DNA from: Nematostella vectensis
Lineage: Eukaryota; Cnidaria; Anthozoa; Actiniaria; Edwardsiidae
DNA length: 60,000 nucleotides
Direction of reading: 5' to 3'
NCBI RefSeq assembly: GCF_932526225.1
Contig: NC_064040.1
Location: forward strand, 12,750,856 to 12,810,855
Shown here: piece by piece, positions 44,665-55,980 of the stretch
Position numbering within the stretch: the stretch's first letter is position 1
Layout: every line of letters starts with the position of its first letter
The notes under the pieces: generated by a model
Told to the model about the DNA's origin: nothing
Seen by the model: the letters and a program-made list of their open reading frames with translations, nothing else
The model's database searches: none
Translations under genes and position numbers: made by a program

Positions 44665-46015
44665 AAGGAACACTTCTATTCAAGTAACACCTCTATTCAA
44701 ATGACACCTCTATTCAAGGGACACCTCTATTCAAGGGACACCTCTATACAAGGGACACCTCTATTCAAGGGACACCTCTATTCAAGGGACACCTCTATAC
44801 AAGGGACACCTCTATACAAGGGACACCTCTATTCAAAGGAAACCTCTATTCAAGGGACACCTCTATTCAAGGGACACCTCTATTCAAGAGACACCTCTAT
44901 ACAAGGGACACCTCTATACAAGGGACACCTCTATTCAAAGGAAACCTCTATTCAAGGAACACCTCTATTCAAGGGACACCTCTATACAAGGGACACCTCT
45001 ATTCAAATGACACCTCTATTCAAGGGACACCTCTATTCAAGGGACACCTTTATACAAGGGACACCTCTATTCAAGGGACAACTCTATTCAAGGGACACCT
45101 CTATTCAAGGGACACCTCTATTCAAGGGACACCTCTATTCAAGGGACACCTCTATACAAGGGACACCTCTATTCAAGAGACACCTCTATACAAGGAACAC
45201 TACTATTCAAGGGACACCTCTATTCAAGGGACACCTCTATTCAAGGGACACCTCTATTTAAGGGACACCTCTATTCAAGGGACACCTCTATTCAAGGGAC
45301 ACCTCTATACAAGGGACACCTCTATTCAAAGGAAACCTCTATTCAAGGAACACCTCTATTCAAGGGACACCTCTATACAAGGGACACCTCTATTCAAGAG
45401 ACACCTCTATTCAAAGGAAACCTCTATGCAATTGACACCTCTGTTCAAAGAATACATCTATTCAATGGCATATCTCTCCTTAACTCAAGGAATACTTTTG
45501 TTTTATGGACAACTATATTCAATGAACATCTCTATTCAAGTTACAGCTCTATTCAAAGGGCACCTCTATCCAGGCAGACAATGCATTATTTTTAGTAAGA
45601 TGAGATTCCTGACGAAAAATAGATATTGAATTCAGTGCTTTTCTGCAGTCTCCGTTGTCGTATGGTTCTCATGATCCTCCTTATATTCAGGATCACTGTC
45701 TATACAAGGGACACCCTATTCATGGGACAACTCTTTGAAATTGACACCTCTATTCAAAGAATACCTCTATTCAACAGCATTATCTCTCCTTAACTCAAGA
45801 TAGAACCTCTAAGATATTCAAGGAACACTTTTGTTTTATGGACAACTTTATTCAATGGACATCTCTATTCAAGGGACACTTCTATTCAAAGGGCACCTCT
45901 ATTTTATGGACATTCTATTCAGTGACACCTCTATCAAGGGACACCTCTGCCAACAAGAGACACCTCTATTCAAGGGACACATCTATTCAAGGGACAACTC
46001 TAGTGAGGGACTCCT
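44665..46015. repeat. 17-bp minisatellite
   Basis: The unit is ACACCTCTATTCAAGGG, with a TATACAAGGG variant and an AAGGAA variant. It is dense from 44665 to about 45435 (about 45 copies). Broken patches follow to 46015, interrupted by unrelated DNA near 45570-45690. Groups of units recur in the same order, a higher-order pattern. The 186-codon ORF across it exists only because the unit has no stop in any plus frame; it translates as a 17-residue periodic string. Confidence 0.95.
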
Positions 46016-46099
46016 ACTTTAGTATATCTATATTAATAGAAAATATCTGGCAAAAGTATGTAATTGCAAGATTTATTTCAGAAATAGAGGTTACAAAAT

Positions 46100-47600
46100 A
46101 TGTAACAATTCAATAAATATTGTAAATATATATATATATATTTATAAATTGATATGATAATCTTATAATATTATTTATTATCTCATGAATAAAGTATTTA
46201 TTTAATGGTCTCTATTACCATAAAAGGCATGAGCACTTCTAAAATTGAAGTAAGATTACATAATTTTTTTTCAAATAAATTTTTACTTTTTTGCTAAATC
46301 CTTAATTACTTTAAGCAATGAATGTCAAAAAACTGTTGTGTGACAGAATAAATATTGGCGAGAATTAATAGTTATGGATATATCAGAATATATATAAATA
46401 TATCAGCATTACAGTAATATGCCTCAGAATTCAAATATTACATAAATATTACATAACTATTATTTTCAGATAGAATAGATCACTTTGTGTGAACATTTGC
46501 AACATTTTGTTGCATGGGATTTTGAAAACCCCAATAAAAAATGTACCAATATATTAAAGTATTTAATTATAGTACCATAGATGAATGTTGATTATTTCTT
46601 CCCTGATTCTAGTATATACATTACATATTTACTAAGGGATATACAATTCCAGTTTCCTTACATTTCTTATGAACCTGCATTAGGTAGCCACTTTATTTTA
46701 TGCCGAAAGCAGATCAATCACACTTTTTATGTAAGAACACAATACAGTAAATGCTCTGCCAACATGCACTCTTGTGAGTGGACAGCTTTACTTCCAAACA
46801 ACTTTTCTAAACCCAGATTTTGCATCATTGAAATACTGTGTTCAAGTTTATCATAGACCTCACTGCATCACAATAACAATGTTCTTACTTATAAAAAAAA
46901 GAGTTGCTGATAATTTGAAATAATATATTGATCAAATTTATTCCAAAATTAACATACAAGTATGTCTTTTTTTTATTTGCTGTAATTTGTAATTGCATAA
47001 CATAAGAGATCTGCACTTAGCATTTATAAAGATAATGGGATAAGTAGAAAGTATACCAACACTGTCTTAGGCTGCCATAAGATAATTTACAAAAAAAGTT
47101 CAATAAAGATAATAGAAAAATCAAACATTTTATTTAAAAAAATGTTTAATCACCTATCAAAGTCTATCATTCATAAAAAAATCATTTAACCATTGGATGC
47201 TTACAAATAGATTCTTTTTTTTTCTATCAAATTAGCCTCTTACATCTTTTTACTCACCTTTTTAAGGAGACAATCCACCTCAGAGTACATCAAACATGCT
47301 ATTTTTTTTCGGGATTACATACCTTTATTATTTGACATCACTAATAGAGCCATGGCAATCAGCCACCAAGGAATGTTTGGATGCAACATTTATATCATGT
47401 ACACAAAGTATGTGTACATCAAACATGTTCTGGATGTATGTCAAGGCAAGATAAAAAACAACAGAGAAATAATGGAAACATGTAAACGTTAGTAGTGTAA
47501 CCCTAAGTGACAGCACTTTGGGTGTAGACAACAGTAATTCTTACCCCTAAGATATTTTAAAGCTTGCACATCATTATAGCATCACTATAGCAGGTAGCAT
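46100..47600. other. AT-rich intergenic DNA
   Basis: Very AT-rich, with a TA microsatellite at about 46126-46141. No gene recognised. Confidence 0.5.
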
Positions 47601-47610
47601 GACCCCTCCC

Positions 47611-47697
47611 TCAGTGAAGCATGTCGGATTCTTCCTCCTCATAGACACTGCATTTCCATTTAAAAACCTCTTCTGACTGCCTCCTTCCTGAATGTTA
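47611..47697 (-). CDS. Possible terminal coding exon of a small minus-strand gene
   Basis: On the minus strand an acceptor ACATTCAG is followed by a frame ending FKWKCSVYEEEESDMLH and a TGA. The acidic tail looks protein-like. It would need a phase-1 upstream exon, which exon 48411-48563 (phase 0) does not supply directly, so another exon is missing or the call is wrong. Confidence 0.18.
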
Positions 47698-48410
47698 CCT
47701 TCCATACGACTGTCTGAATCTACCTACCTATTTTTAACTGCTATGCAGAGTAAGGTTATTGATTACATTTAAATATAATAGCCTAATAATATAATAAACT
47801 AATTACTACTATCTATTTTCTATTGAGGACATCACTAATCTGAAGAGAATATCCATGTAGCCATCAAATATGAAACAAACAAACAAAGATAATAATTAGA
47901 CCAACGTGAAACTACAAGTCATCTGTTCGGAAGAACTCATTTAGAATCCAATTAAGTACTAAGTCTTACTTAACTATTTTGATTTGACTAAGTTTTCTGA
48001 TGTAACTTAAATGATTATCATATTTGGTTTCACTTGAGTTTCGTTAAGAACAAGTTTATCCAAGAATACAATAAACTGAAGCGCTGTTCAAACTAAAAAT
48101 ACTTTCACAACAAAGAATAGAATTATTGTTTATAAGCTACCATTGCAACGCGCGCGCCGAGTTGTTTGAGTTCTATTCCATGTGGTATTTCTTTGACGAA
48201 ACGACCTATCGATCTAAAAGAACCAACAATTTGACTATTATTTATAACTCAATAAATCACTCCTCTCAAATAACACGATAGCGTAAAATAATGCGCAAGT
48301 CTGGCTAAAACAAATATGTCCTTTCCTTTCGATTCCTTTTCTATAAGCGCTGCATTTCTACAAAATGAGTATTATATGTAAACACATTCTATTTGGTTCT
48401 TTATAAATAC

Positions 48411-48563
48411 CTTTCTGCTAAGCCTTCTTAGCTTTTCTCGCTTCGCTTTCAAGTTTCTTCTCAGCGATGCTTTGCTGAAGGGAAGAAAACCATCATCCTC
48501 CAGGTCCTGCAGTTCTCGCGAAGAGTCGATCACATTCTGTCTCTTTAATTTGGCCTCTCGCAT
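48411..48563 (-). CDS. Candidate first coding exon of a small basic protein
   Basis: On the minus strand ATG at 48563 (good context, GAGTAAATGC) opens 51 codons: MREAKLKRQNVIDSSRELQD then LEDDGFLPFSKASLRRN and a Lys/Arg-rich end (KAKREKLRRLSRK). It then meets a donor, AAG|GTATTT. The text is charged and non-repetitive, suggesting a nuclear or nucleolar protein, but I do not recognise the family. Sequence upstream on this strand (48570-49020) is CpG-rich, as for a promoter. Downstream exons are uncertain. Confidence 0.4.
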
Positions 48564-48569
48564 TTACTC

Positions 48570-49025
48570 TCCGAGACTGAACCTCTTTGGCATATTCACA
48601 ATTAAACTTGAAAATTAGAGTGAGGTTTCAAAAATAATCGCGCGAGAACAGAGGAGAAATCTACAAAACCAAAATCATAGCGAAGACATTCAGGGTTCAA
48701 GAATCGGACTACCCTGCTGATTTTCAATAAATTCTTTCGACGTAAAAATAAAATCGGGACTCAAATAACTGCATTCAAGACATTTTGGGAAAAGTCGCGG
48801 AAAGACCGTATCCCTTTGAAGAATAGGCGCAGGAACCGCGCGAAATTCTGGCCGCGTTTGATACCAAATCAAACCTTGTTCTTCCGTCTGTGCTTTCCCA
48901 CCATCCGATCTTATTCTCCGAAGCTAGCGAAAATCCTACGAGCTTTCGAACATAGGGCCCGAGCAGATTCGTAAATTCGGCACCAGTCTTATGAAAACGT
49001 GCCCCGTCCAAGATGGCGATTTGAC
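48570..49025 (-). promoter_or_regulatory. CpG-rich putative promoter region
   Basis: CGCG-containing motifs are concentrated at 48630-48650 and 48795-48860. A YY1-like CCAAGATGGCG lies at about 49009-49019. This contrasts with the AT-rich surroundings and lies just upstream of the candidate minus-strand exon. Confidence 0.35.
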
Positions 49026-49121
49026 ACGGATAACCCTGCCGCTTTTGGAGTGTTTTGTGCTCGGCGTAGGGGTGGATAATGGTCAGATAGACAGTTTACT
49101 GTATAACTTATCCAGTGGTTC

Positions 49122-49300
49122 TTGGTAGGTCACATAGATCTGACAATACTCCAAGCTGTATTGGATTTGTCGCGTCAGCAAAGTAATCAAAGCAGGCGAA
49201 GGCACATGGACAGTACCTCGTGCCTCAGACATTTTTTTTTCTTCAAACAAAGGGGGAGATATCATCCAATATACCCCCTGTATCTGCCCCTGTGTAACGT
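49122..49300. mobile_element. Second copy of the CAGGGGCGGATACAG-type repeat (reverse orientation)
   Basis: TTGGATTTGTCGCGTCAGC, TTCTTCAAACAAA and TGTATCTGCCCCTG are the complements of segments in 23232-23425. Both copies give similar false ORFs through the same conserved stretch. Confidence 0.6.
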
Positions 49301-49511
49301 GTCACGAAGCAGGTAATTCCTTCGCTCTACAGAAAACACCCATGTATAAGAACCCTAGAGAAAAAGAACCTGTGTCACCGCTCAATGCAAACGGCCGCTT
49401 TGTGAACTACTAACGCTTAATCTTAAACAGTGAGATTATAAACAAAAACAAAGCCAAACAACGACGTTTCTGGATCCAAAGTGGATGCATTGTCCGTGGA
49501 GGAAATGGAGG

Positions 49512-49634
49512 AAATAAAATTAAGGACAAAAACAGAAGCGAGATTTTGCCAACGTTTCGGATTTTATTAAGTCCGTTTTCAGGGCGGTTGATGTAACGCA
49601 AAATCTCGCTTCTGTTTTTTTCCTTCATTTTATT
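49512..49634. mobile_element. Hairpin element with 37-bp arms and a hammerhead-like loop
   Basis: Arms 49512-49548 and 49598-49634 are inverted copies with 35 of 37 matches (core AACAGAAGCGAGATTTTGC). On the minus strand the 49-bp loop contains CTGAAAACGGACTTAATAAA followed by ATCCGAAACGTTG: a CTGA box, a CGGA/TCCG stem and GAAAC. This resembles a decayed hammerhead ribozyme core. It is similar to 20184-20318. Confidence 0.65.
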
Positions 49635-50285
49635 CAAAAACGTTAACGTTTAATGCAATAAGTACAAATTTTAAAACCAAATTCGATTGGGTTCGAATAA
49701 ATTAAAGCTCATAAGTCTTCTTAGGGTCAAGGGGGTGCAACAAGGAGGAGAACCTACAGGCTAAAATTTGGAATATTTTGCAAAAAGCTTGGGGAAGAAT
49801 AGGTTATTATTTCAAAGATCACTCAAATGTTGATTGTCAAAATTCTGGATATAACTTATGTGAAACCTATAACATATAAATTTAATGTTAATACAATTTA
49901 AAACATGATTTACGGTTGATAACATGGAAGAAAACATACTTTTGATAAAGGGTTTTTTTTGTATTTCATACTGTAGTTAAATACGGCATAGGCTTGTATG
50001 TTGTAATCAGCATTGATTGTTGTTGTTTAAGTTAGCAAAAATTCTGATATGTGACATTGTTTGGTGTTTATAAAAAAAGGGAAACCAGGAACCTAAACAT
50101 CCTGATTTGCCAAAAGGTTCCCCATTTATAGAAACCTATACCAGCCTGATCTTGAAAATATTAGGTTCTTCTACGATGGTGTTTACTGTGATTGATGAAT
50201 AAAAAAAGGATAGAAGCAAAAAAAGAGATGACGAAGTACAATTTTTACGATGGCTTGCACGAAAACGATTTATTCAGCATAAGGT
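49635..50285. other. Intergenic DNA without recognised genes
   Basis: AT-rich, no recognised structure. Confidence 0.4.
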
Positions 50286-50288
50286 TAA

Positions 50289-50530
50289 ACGATGGCTTCC
50301 GACGATGGCAGCCTTATTATAGCTTTCGACAATCCAAAGAAAACGATATTGATTGGCTACGAGTGCTTTAGCTTCCGACAATCCCAAGAAAACGATTGAT
50401 TGGTTACGAGCACTGGCTATACCTTCCGACAATCCCACGAAGACGATTGATTAGTTACGAGCTCTAACTATGGCTTCCGACAATCCCACAAAACGATTGA
50501 TTGGTTACGCGAGCTCTAACTTTGGCTTCC
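50289..50530. repeat. Degenerate tandem repeat, about 62-66 bp unit
   Basis: About four units contain CTTCCGACAATCCCA and AAACGATTGATTGGTTACGA, with small indels. It is non-coding. Confidence 0.8.
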
Positions 50531-53195
50531 GAACACGACTTATTGGGCACGGTGTCTGTAGTATCAGCGCCAAGAAGCTTCGAAAGCACCAATGAGTAAT
50601 TTTGGTTTTCTTTTCAAATGCAAGCTCCACCAAATCGGTATTCAATACGTCAAGGAGCAAACTGCATCAATCTCCATTAGGCCAATTTGTTTTAGGAGGA
50701 TACGAACGTTTGTTTTGGGTCTGAAATGACGCAAACTTAAAGCCAATATTCTAATTTGTTAAAACATTTTTCAAAAGAAGCCGTTTTCCGGGATCAGAAG
50801 GCTGTGAATGTAGAATAATGAGTAAATATTTGCATGACGCCAGATTTGGCTTCCTTGTTCTATTTTGTACACGTTTTGACGTCATCTGCTATCTAGCTTA
50901 GAAATCCATGAAGCTTCTCTCTTTTGCAAGCCAAGGTGCGTAATGATTTTCAAACTTGCGGGGTATTTTGCTCTACTCCTAGGTCTGCTATAACTTAGAG
51001 AGCCTTCTACTAGCGTGAAAGCTACTTAGAAGGTTGGAGAAATCCCGACCAAGTCTTCAACGCGACTCCAGAAACAATTTTCTAAACAGAATTGAATGGC
51101 ATACCCCAACTGGAGTTCAGGCACTGGTATCACTTTGTAATAAATGCCGTCTGTGAACGTTCAACTTTATTGACACGACGTTCATTCTATACGCACTCTT
51201 TTATAATGGTCGGTCGCTATAACTAGTATTTTCAATTCGTATTGAGATATAAGTTTATAAGTTTATAAGCAGAACACCTACCGCAAGTATAATCGCGTTC
51301 TGTAAATGCTGTGAAAAATGAGCCAATATAAGACGGGAATTATTCTATTAGAGAGCGTGTTTCGATATATAAAAAATATTGGATGTAGTATATGGGTACT
51401 ATGGTTATCTTTATTTCGAAAGGCGAAGAACATTACCAATTCAAAAAAGCTCTACCAACTGTACACTCAATATTGAAAGTGCACTTGATGCCAAATAACC
51501 CGTCAACTGCCTTTGTTCTAACTTCTTTTAAAACTTAGCGGGGGTCTTCTTAACACTATACCAGCACAGCAAAACGATTAGAACCAGCACTGATTAAAAA
51601 CCTAAGATAACTAAATAAGAAGATGAGGCTAAATTAAACAGTATTAAAAACAACTCTATATAATCCCATATTCAATTACTCCACCTTTTACCAATTAATT
51701 TCTTCCCAGCGCTCTCACCGTTAAACTACTTGATCGTTATAATACTTATTTCAACCAAATGATAGTTTATTTTGCAATTCCATATTCTAAATTTGTCATG
51801 ACGTGGGGATTCTTTTTCGCATAGAGTGATTGACGTTTTTAAAGTTTATAACAAAGCTTGCAGAGAAGACTCGGAAACATTCGGTCTGTGACGCAAAATG
51901 GGGCACAAACGTCAGAGATGAATTAAGCATTCATTGAGATTAGTTCGCAAGGGCCTCTCTTACTTTTATTTGCTACTTTCCTTCGTGAAGAGACGTCTAC
52001 TTCAGGAGGACAACCGACACAGTATTTCGAATCTCTACTTCAGAGGTAAGATAAAAAAAATATTCCAAATGTTGAAGTTCTGCTCCAAGAAAATCGATTT
52101 AAAACAGATACCTTCAATGAGGCTTTTTCCCATAAAAAAGTCTTACTTAACCACTCATAGCCTTATCCATACAAAACTTTCCACATGTCTGACGGCTAAA
52201 TGTGAATAAGAGTTTCCTTAAAAAATACATAGCGAGAATTCTAATGAAGTTACTTTTCTAGCGCAAAATATTCGCGCACCGCCATTTTTTTCCTTTCAGA
52301 TTTTATTTATCCTTTTTATTCCTGTGTTCATTTTTTATAAATTCTTCATATTATTATTTCTTGTAATGTACAAAATACAATGAGGACGGTCATCATGTTC
52401 AATGTGCATTTCGGAGACTTACTTTTCTACAATCGTCGAACAAGAAAAGAAAAAGTTTTCATTCGTTTTGCTACATGTAATTATAGTATCCAAAGATCAT
52501 TTATCGATAACGGCAACACATTTTACTGAAAGAACAAAAAACTTGATGTGTCACACTAGCGATTTAATATTGTATAATCCGCAATATAACTCAAGAATAA
52601 TCGTATTAGCATTTTTTATCGCTCGCTTTTTACTTATAATAAAGTTTTAATAAAGTGACGCCTTTTTAAATGTGGTAAAACTTGCCACAAAACTTTAAAA
52701 CACTTAAAATCAATTACACCACACATCCCAACATAATACAAAATACAGTATTAATATTCTTTCTTAGGGTCTTGAATACAATGGTTATAGTTTGTAAACA
52801 AAACAGATGTGTTTTTTTTTTTTCGGAGAAAATTGCCTCCGTGGGGAAAAAAGGGAGCACACAGGATTCCAGGTCATCTCTGCTGGGGCTGGAGAATGAT
52901 GATTCGATTGCTTGTTTTCTTTGGAATACAACCATTGAAAATGTGCGCGATTGCAGATCGACTAAACTTTCACCGAATAGATAAAACACCGCAGCAAACA
53001 GCCGGTTAATTCTGATTAATTCGAATATTTAGTATTTCTTTTCTTATTGTTCTCTTGCGTTAATGATTTTAAGGGGGCTATCGTATAAATGTGTATGTCT
53101 CGCACGCAATCTTTCTTACCAAAGGAATCAATATAGCATTCTTCCCTAAATGGATCCAAGGAAGAGGAAAAGGAAGTGCAAAAATAGGCGTTTTG
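50531..53195. other. Intergenic DNA without recognised genes
   Basis: AT-rich. An open stretch at 51934-52030 starts at TTG, has a hydrophobic then basic text (RLVRKGLSYFYLLLSFVKRR) and meets a donor-like GTAAGA, but it has no ATG. Other ORFs (52402-52650, 52682-52984) show no domains. Confidence 0.35.
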
Positions 53196-53204
53196 TGCTA
53201 ATAA

Positions 53205-53430
53205 ATATTGTGACACGCGCTCCGTTCTTTTTTTTTGCGCCAAAATAGCAAACAAAAAGCAACTTATTTGCGCTTACGTATCAGCCAGAAAGTCTCTCTG
53301 ACAGAAATTGCTTATTTTCATTGAAAGATCTTATTTTGTGGTCGCTCTCTGGCGTGATGGCGACATACATTTCTGTATTTATTTTGGCGTGGGCGAGAGC
53401 ATGTCTAGTGATGCATGCTGGGAGCTTTAG
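53205..53430. mobile_element. CACGTGA-type MITE copy (diverged)
   Basis: Shares AAAAAGCAACTTATTTGCGC, TACGTATCAGCCAGAAAGTC, TTATTTTCATTGAAAG and ATTTTGGCGTG with 22924-23186. Ends are diverged. Confidence 0.5.
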
Positions 53431-54849
53431 GTAAAAATTTCCCGCCAAAGTGGCAACGATCAAATAAGAATATCGAGAAGTAATAGCCTTGTAAACGCGC
53501 CAATGTGTACCAAATTGAATTTGCAGTAGGTGTATTAGAGTTAGAAGAGAGCCTCGACTTGATGCTTTTGTCTTTTGAGAATTGGCGCGAATATCGAGCC
53601 TCGGTTATTCTTGACTTATACGGCTATTGCCTCTCATGTTCTACCGCTTCGAAAAAGAAGCATGTGCGCAAACAGCCCTCTGGCCCTCCCCTTTCCACAT
53701 TTCAAACATCACGATGACATTTGTCAGCTTCTAGCCAATAAGAGCTCAGGGTTATGGTACTATACTGGACAAAGCGAAGTTATCTAAAGACACTGGAGAC
53801 GATCCAGTAGACTTTCTAAAATGCTAAAAATCGCAATTTACGCCAAGTTACCAACGTAGTTTACAGAGAAATCATATATAAAAGGCATAACAATGACATT
53901 GGTGATTATAATCTTTTTGAAAGAAAAGTTTTGTATAGAAACACTGAAATATCGATGTCGCTCATTTGGTCGAGTAAGCTACCTTTTAGCATATTACGTC
54001 ACTACTAGGGTAACACTTACAAGCCGCAAAACATTTAACCTCACAAATCAAACAAAGAAAACACCAATTGGTCTGGCTGTTAATTTGAAGATGTGCAATC
54101 CCTCGCAATAACTTGTGAGAAGTGCTAATTTTGTGGGCTTCGCAGCGTTAAAATAATTAGTACTATGAAGTAAATGTTTTGGATGGTAATAACAAGCATT
54201 TGTTTTCATTTCGGAGAGAAGGTAGTCTTGCCAAGCATTGTACAGTTTGGAGGATAAAGCTACATATCGTGAGTAAGAAATCATTATACGTTTAACCGTT
54301 AATCATTGTTTATCTCGGGAATTCCAATACTTTAGTAAATCACGTAGAACAAATTTATGATCCTGAAATTCTAATACGCGTATGTCCCCCAAAGAAATAA
54401 AAAAAGCGAGTGTTACGTTTTTCATTGTTTTTGTTTTTTTTGTTTTTTGTTTATAAGATATAAAAAATACTAAATAACTAGAGACAATCTAAATTAGGGT
54501 TTCCTTGTATTTAAAACTAAAAAACATACTTCTCCCAAGAAATATATTTTAGAAACCATCAACCAAACATAAATCCCGTTTATTCTTAATTGTTTTGAAA
54601 TTTAATTAATCCCGCGATGGTATACTATTCCGAATCCAAAATATCTAGGAGTCTCCATAGATCCTTTATGCATCACTCCAGGGAGGAATGCTTTATACAA
54701 AACCCACCAACAAGGAGCAAGTAATTTCGCGTGCCAGCAGAGGTTTTGTACTGACATGAATGACATTTTGTCGTTAAATCTTTAAATATTTATGGCTTTC
54801 TTGGCGCTTTACAATGTGTCTTTTCGTTTTCCTTATTTTATGTTTACTT
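53431..54849. other. Intergenic DNA without recognised genes
   Basis: Contains short ORFs (53505-53717, 53893-54111) without recognised domains and a T-rich run near 54428. Confidence 0.35.
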
Positions 54850-55980
54850 AGATGTTAATTCACCTTATTTCATCTCATCTTACCATTTCATCTCATCTTA
54901 CCACCTCACAGCAACTCTCGCCTCATTCCAACCTGATTGTAGCCCTTGCCTCACGCCTTATCTATACTTACCTCACCTCACCATACCTTATTTTACCGCA
55001 AATCAATTTGCTGATATCTAGCCCCAGCTCACCTCACTTTATTTAAGCCACCTTATCCAAAAACGTGAGCTTAATCTCACATCATTTCAACTTTTCTCCA
55101 CTTATCCGTTTCAGATTTTTTATTTCTCTAAAGCGCCAAAAACAATAGAACGTTGTCCACCATCATCTGTTCTCGCCATTCTAACCTTACCTCACCTAAT
55201 CTCACCTTCCCGTTTTACCATATATTATTCTACTTCTAATGTGTGTCATTCCATCTTACTCCCAATCTCATCTCACCTACTCCAGCCTACCTCGTCTTGA
55301 GTCACCTCGTCTAACGCCGCCCTATCTAACCTTACCCAATGGCATCCTATCTAACATTACCTTATCTTACCTCACCTAATGCCATCCTATTTAACGTCAT
55401 CTAATGTTGAGGCACCTACTTTCACCTCATCTCTTCACCTTATCCATCCTTTTCTTACCTCAACTAACGTCTCCTCGAGCCATCTAATTTCAATGTTACC
55501 TAATTTAACCTCACTTTACCGCAGCAAACCCACCTCAGCCTCACCTCATGCAACCTCCATTTATATCCAATGTCATATCACGTCACCTCACCAGGTCTAA
55601 CCTCATATAACTCAACGTAATCTTACTCATCTCTCTAGCCTCGCCGAACCCCGCCTCGCCTTGCCTCGCCTCGCCTCGCCTAACCTAACCTAACCTAACC
55701 TCACCTCACCTCACCTCACCTCACCTCACCTCACCTCACCTCACCTCACCTCACCTCACCTCACCTAACCTAACCTAACCTAACCTAACCTCGCCTCGCC
55801 TCGCCTCGCCTCGCCTCGCCTCACTATGTTTTATCTTACCTCGCTTGCCACCATCCTAATCACAACTCACGTCAAGTGCCTAATTTATTTTCCTACATTT
55901 CAACTCATATTTTCTTGCCTAAACATCCCCTACCCGCTGTTCAACTTATCTCACCCTCACTCCCGCTATTCTTTATTACA
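54850..55980. repeat. Degenerate CCTCA/CCTTA-type pentamer tract, G-poor plus strand
   Basis: About 1.1 kb in which ACCTCA, CATCTTAC and CTCATCTC motifs recur, with very few G on the plus strand. It looks like a decayed pentamer satellite around the perfect core at 55636-55828. False ORFs here are Ser/Thr/Leu/Pro-rich. Confidence 0.8.
55636..55828. repeat. Perfect pentamer satellite with variants in mirror order
   Basis: Reading left to right: several CCTCG units (a few changed), four CCTAA, thirteen CCTCA, five CCTAA and six CCTCG. The variants are arranged symmetrically about the central CCTCA block. Confidence 0.95.

Noticed and set aside
44701-45261. 186-codon ORF
   Set aside because: It is the 17-bp minisatellite read through; any frame is open because the unit has no stops.
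50289-50530. CRISPR-like array
   Set aside because: Units are degenerate tandem repeats without unique spacers, in a eukaryotic genome.
55681-55800. Telomere repeat (CCTAA is the arthropod telomere unit complement)
   Set aside because: CCTAA forms only nine units in a mixed pentamer satellite, and cnidarian telomeres are known to be TTAGGG.
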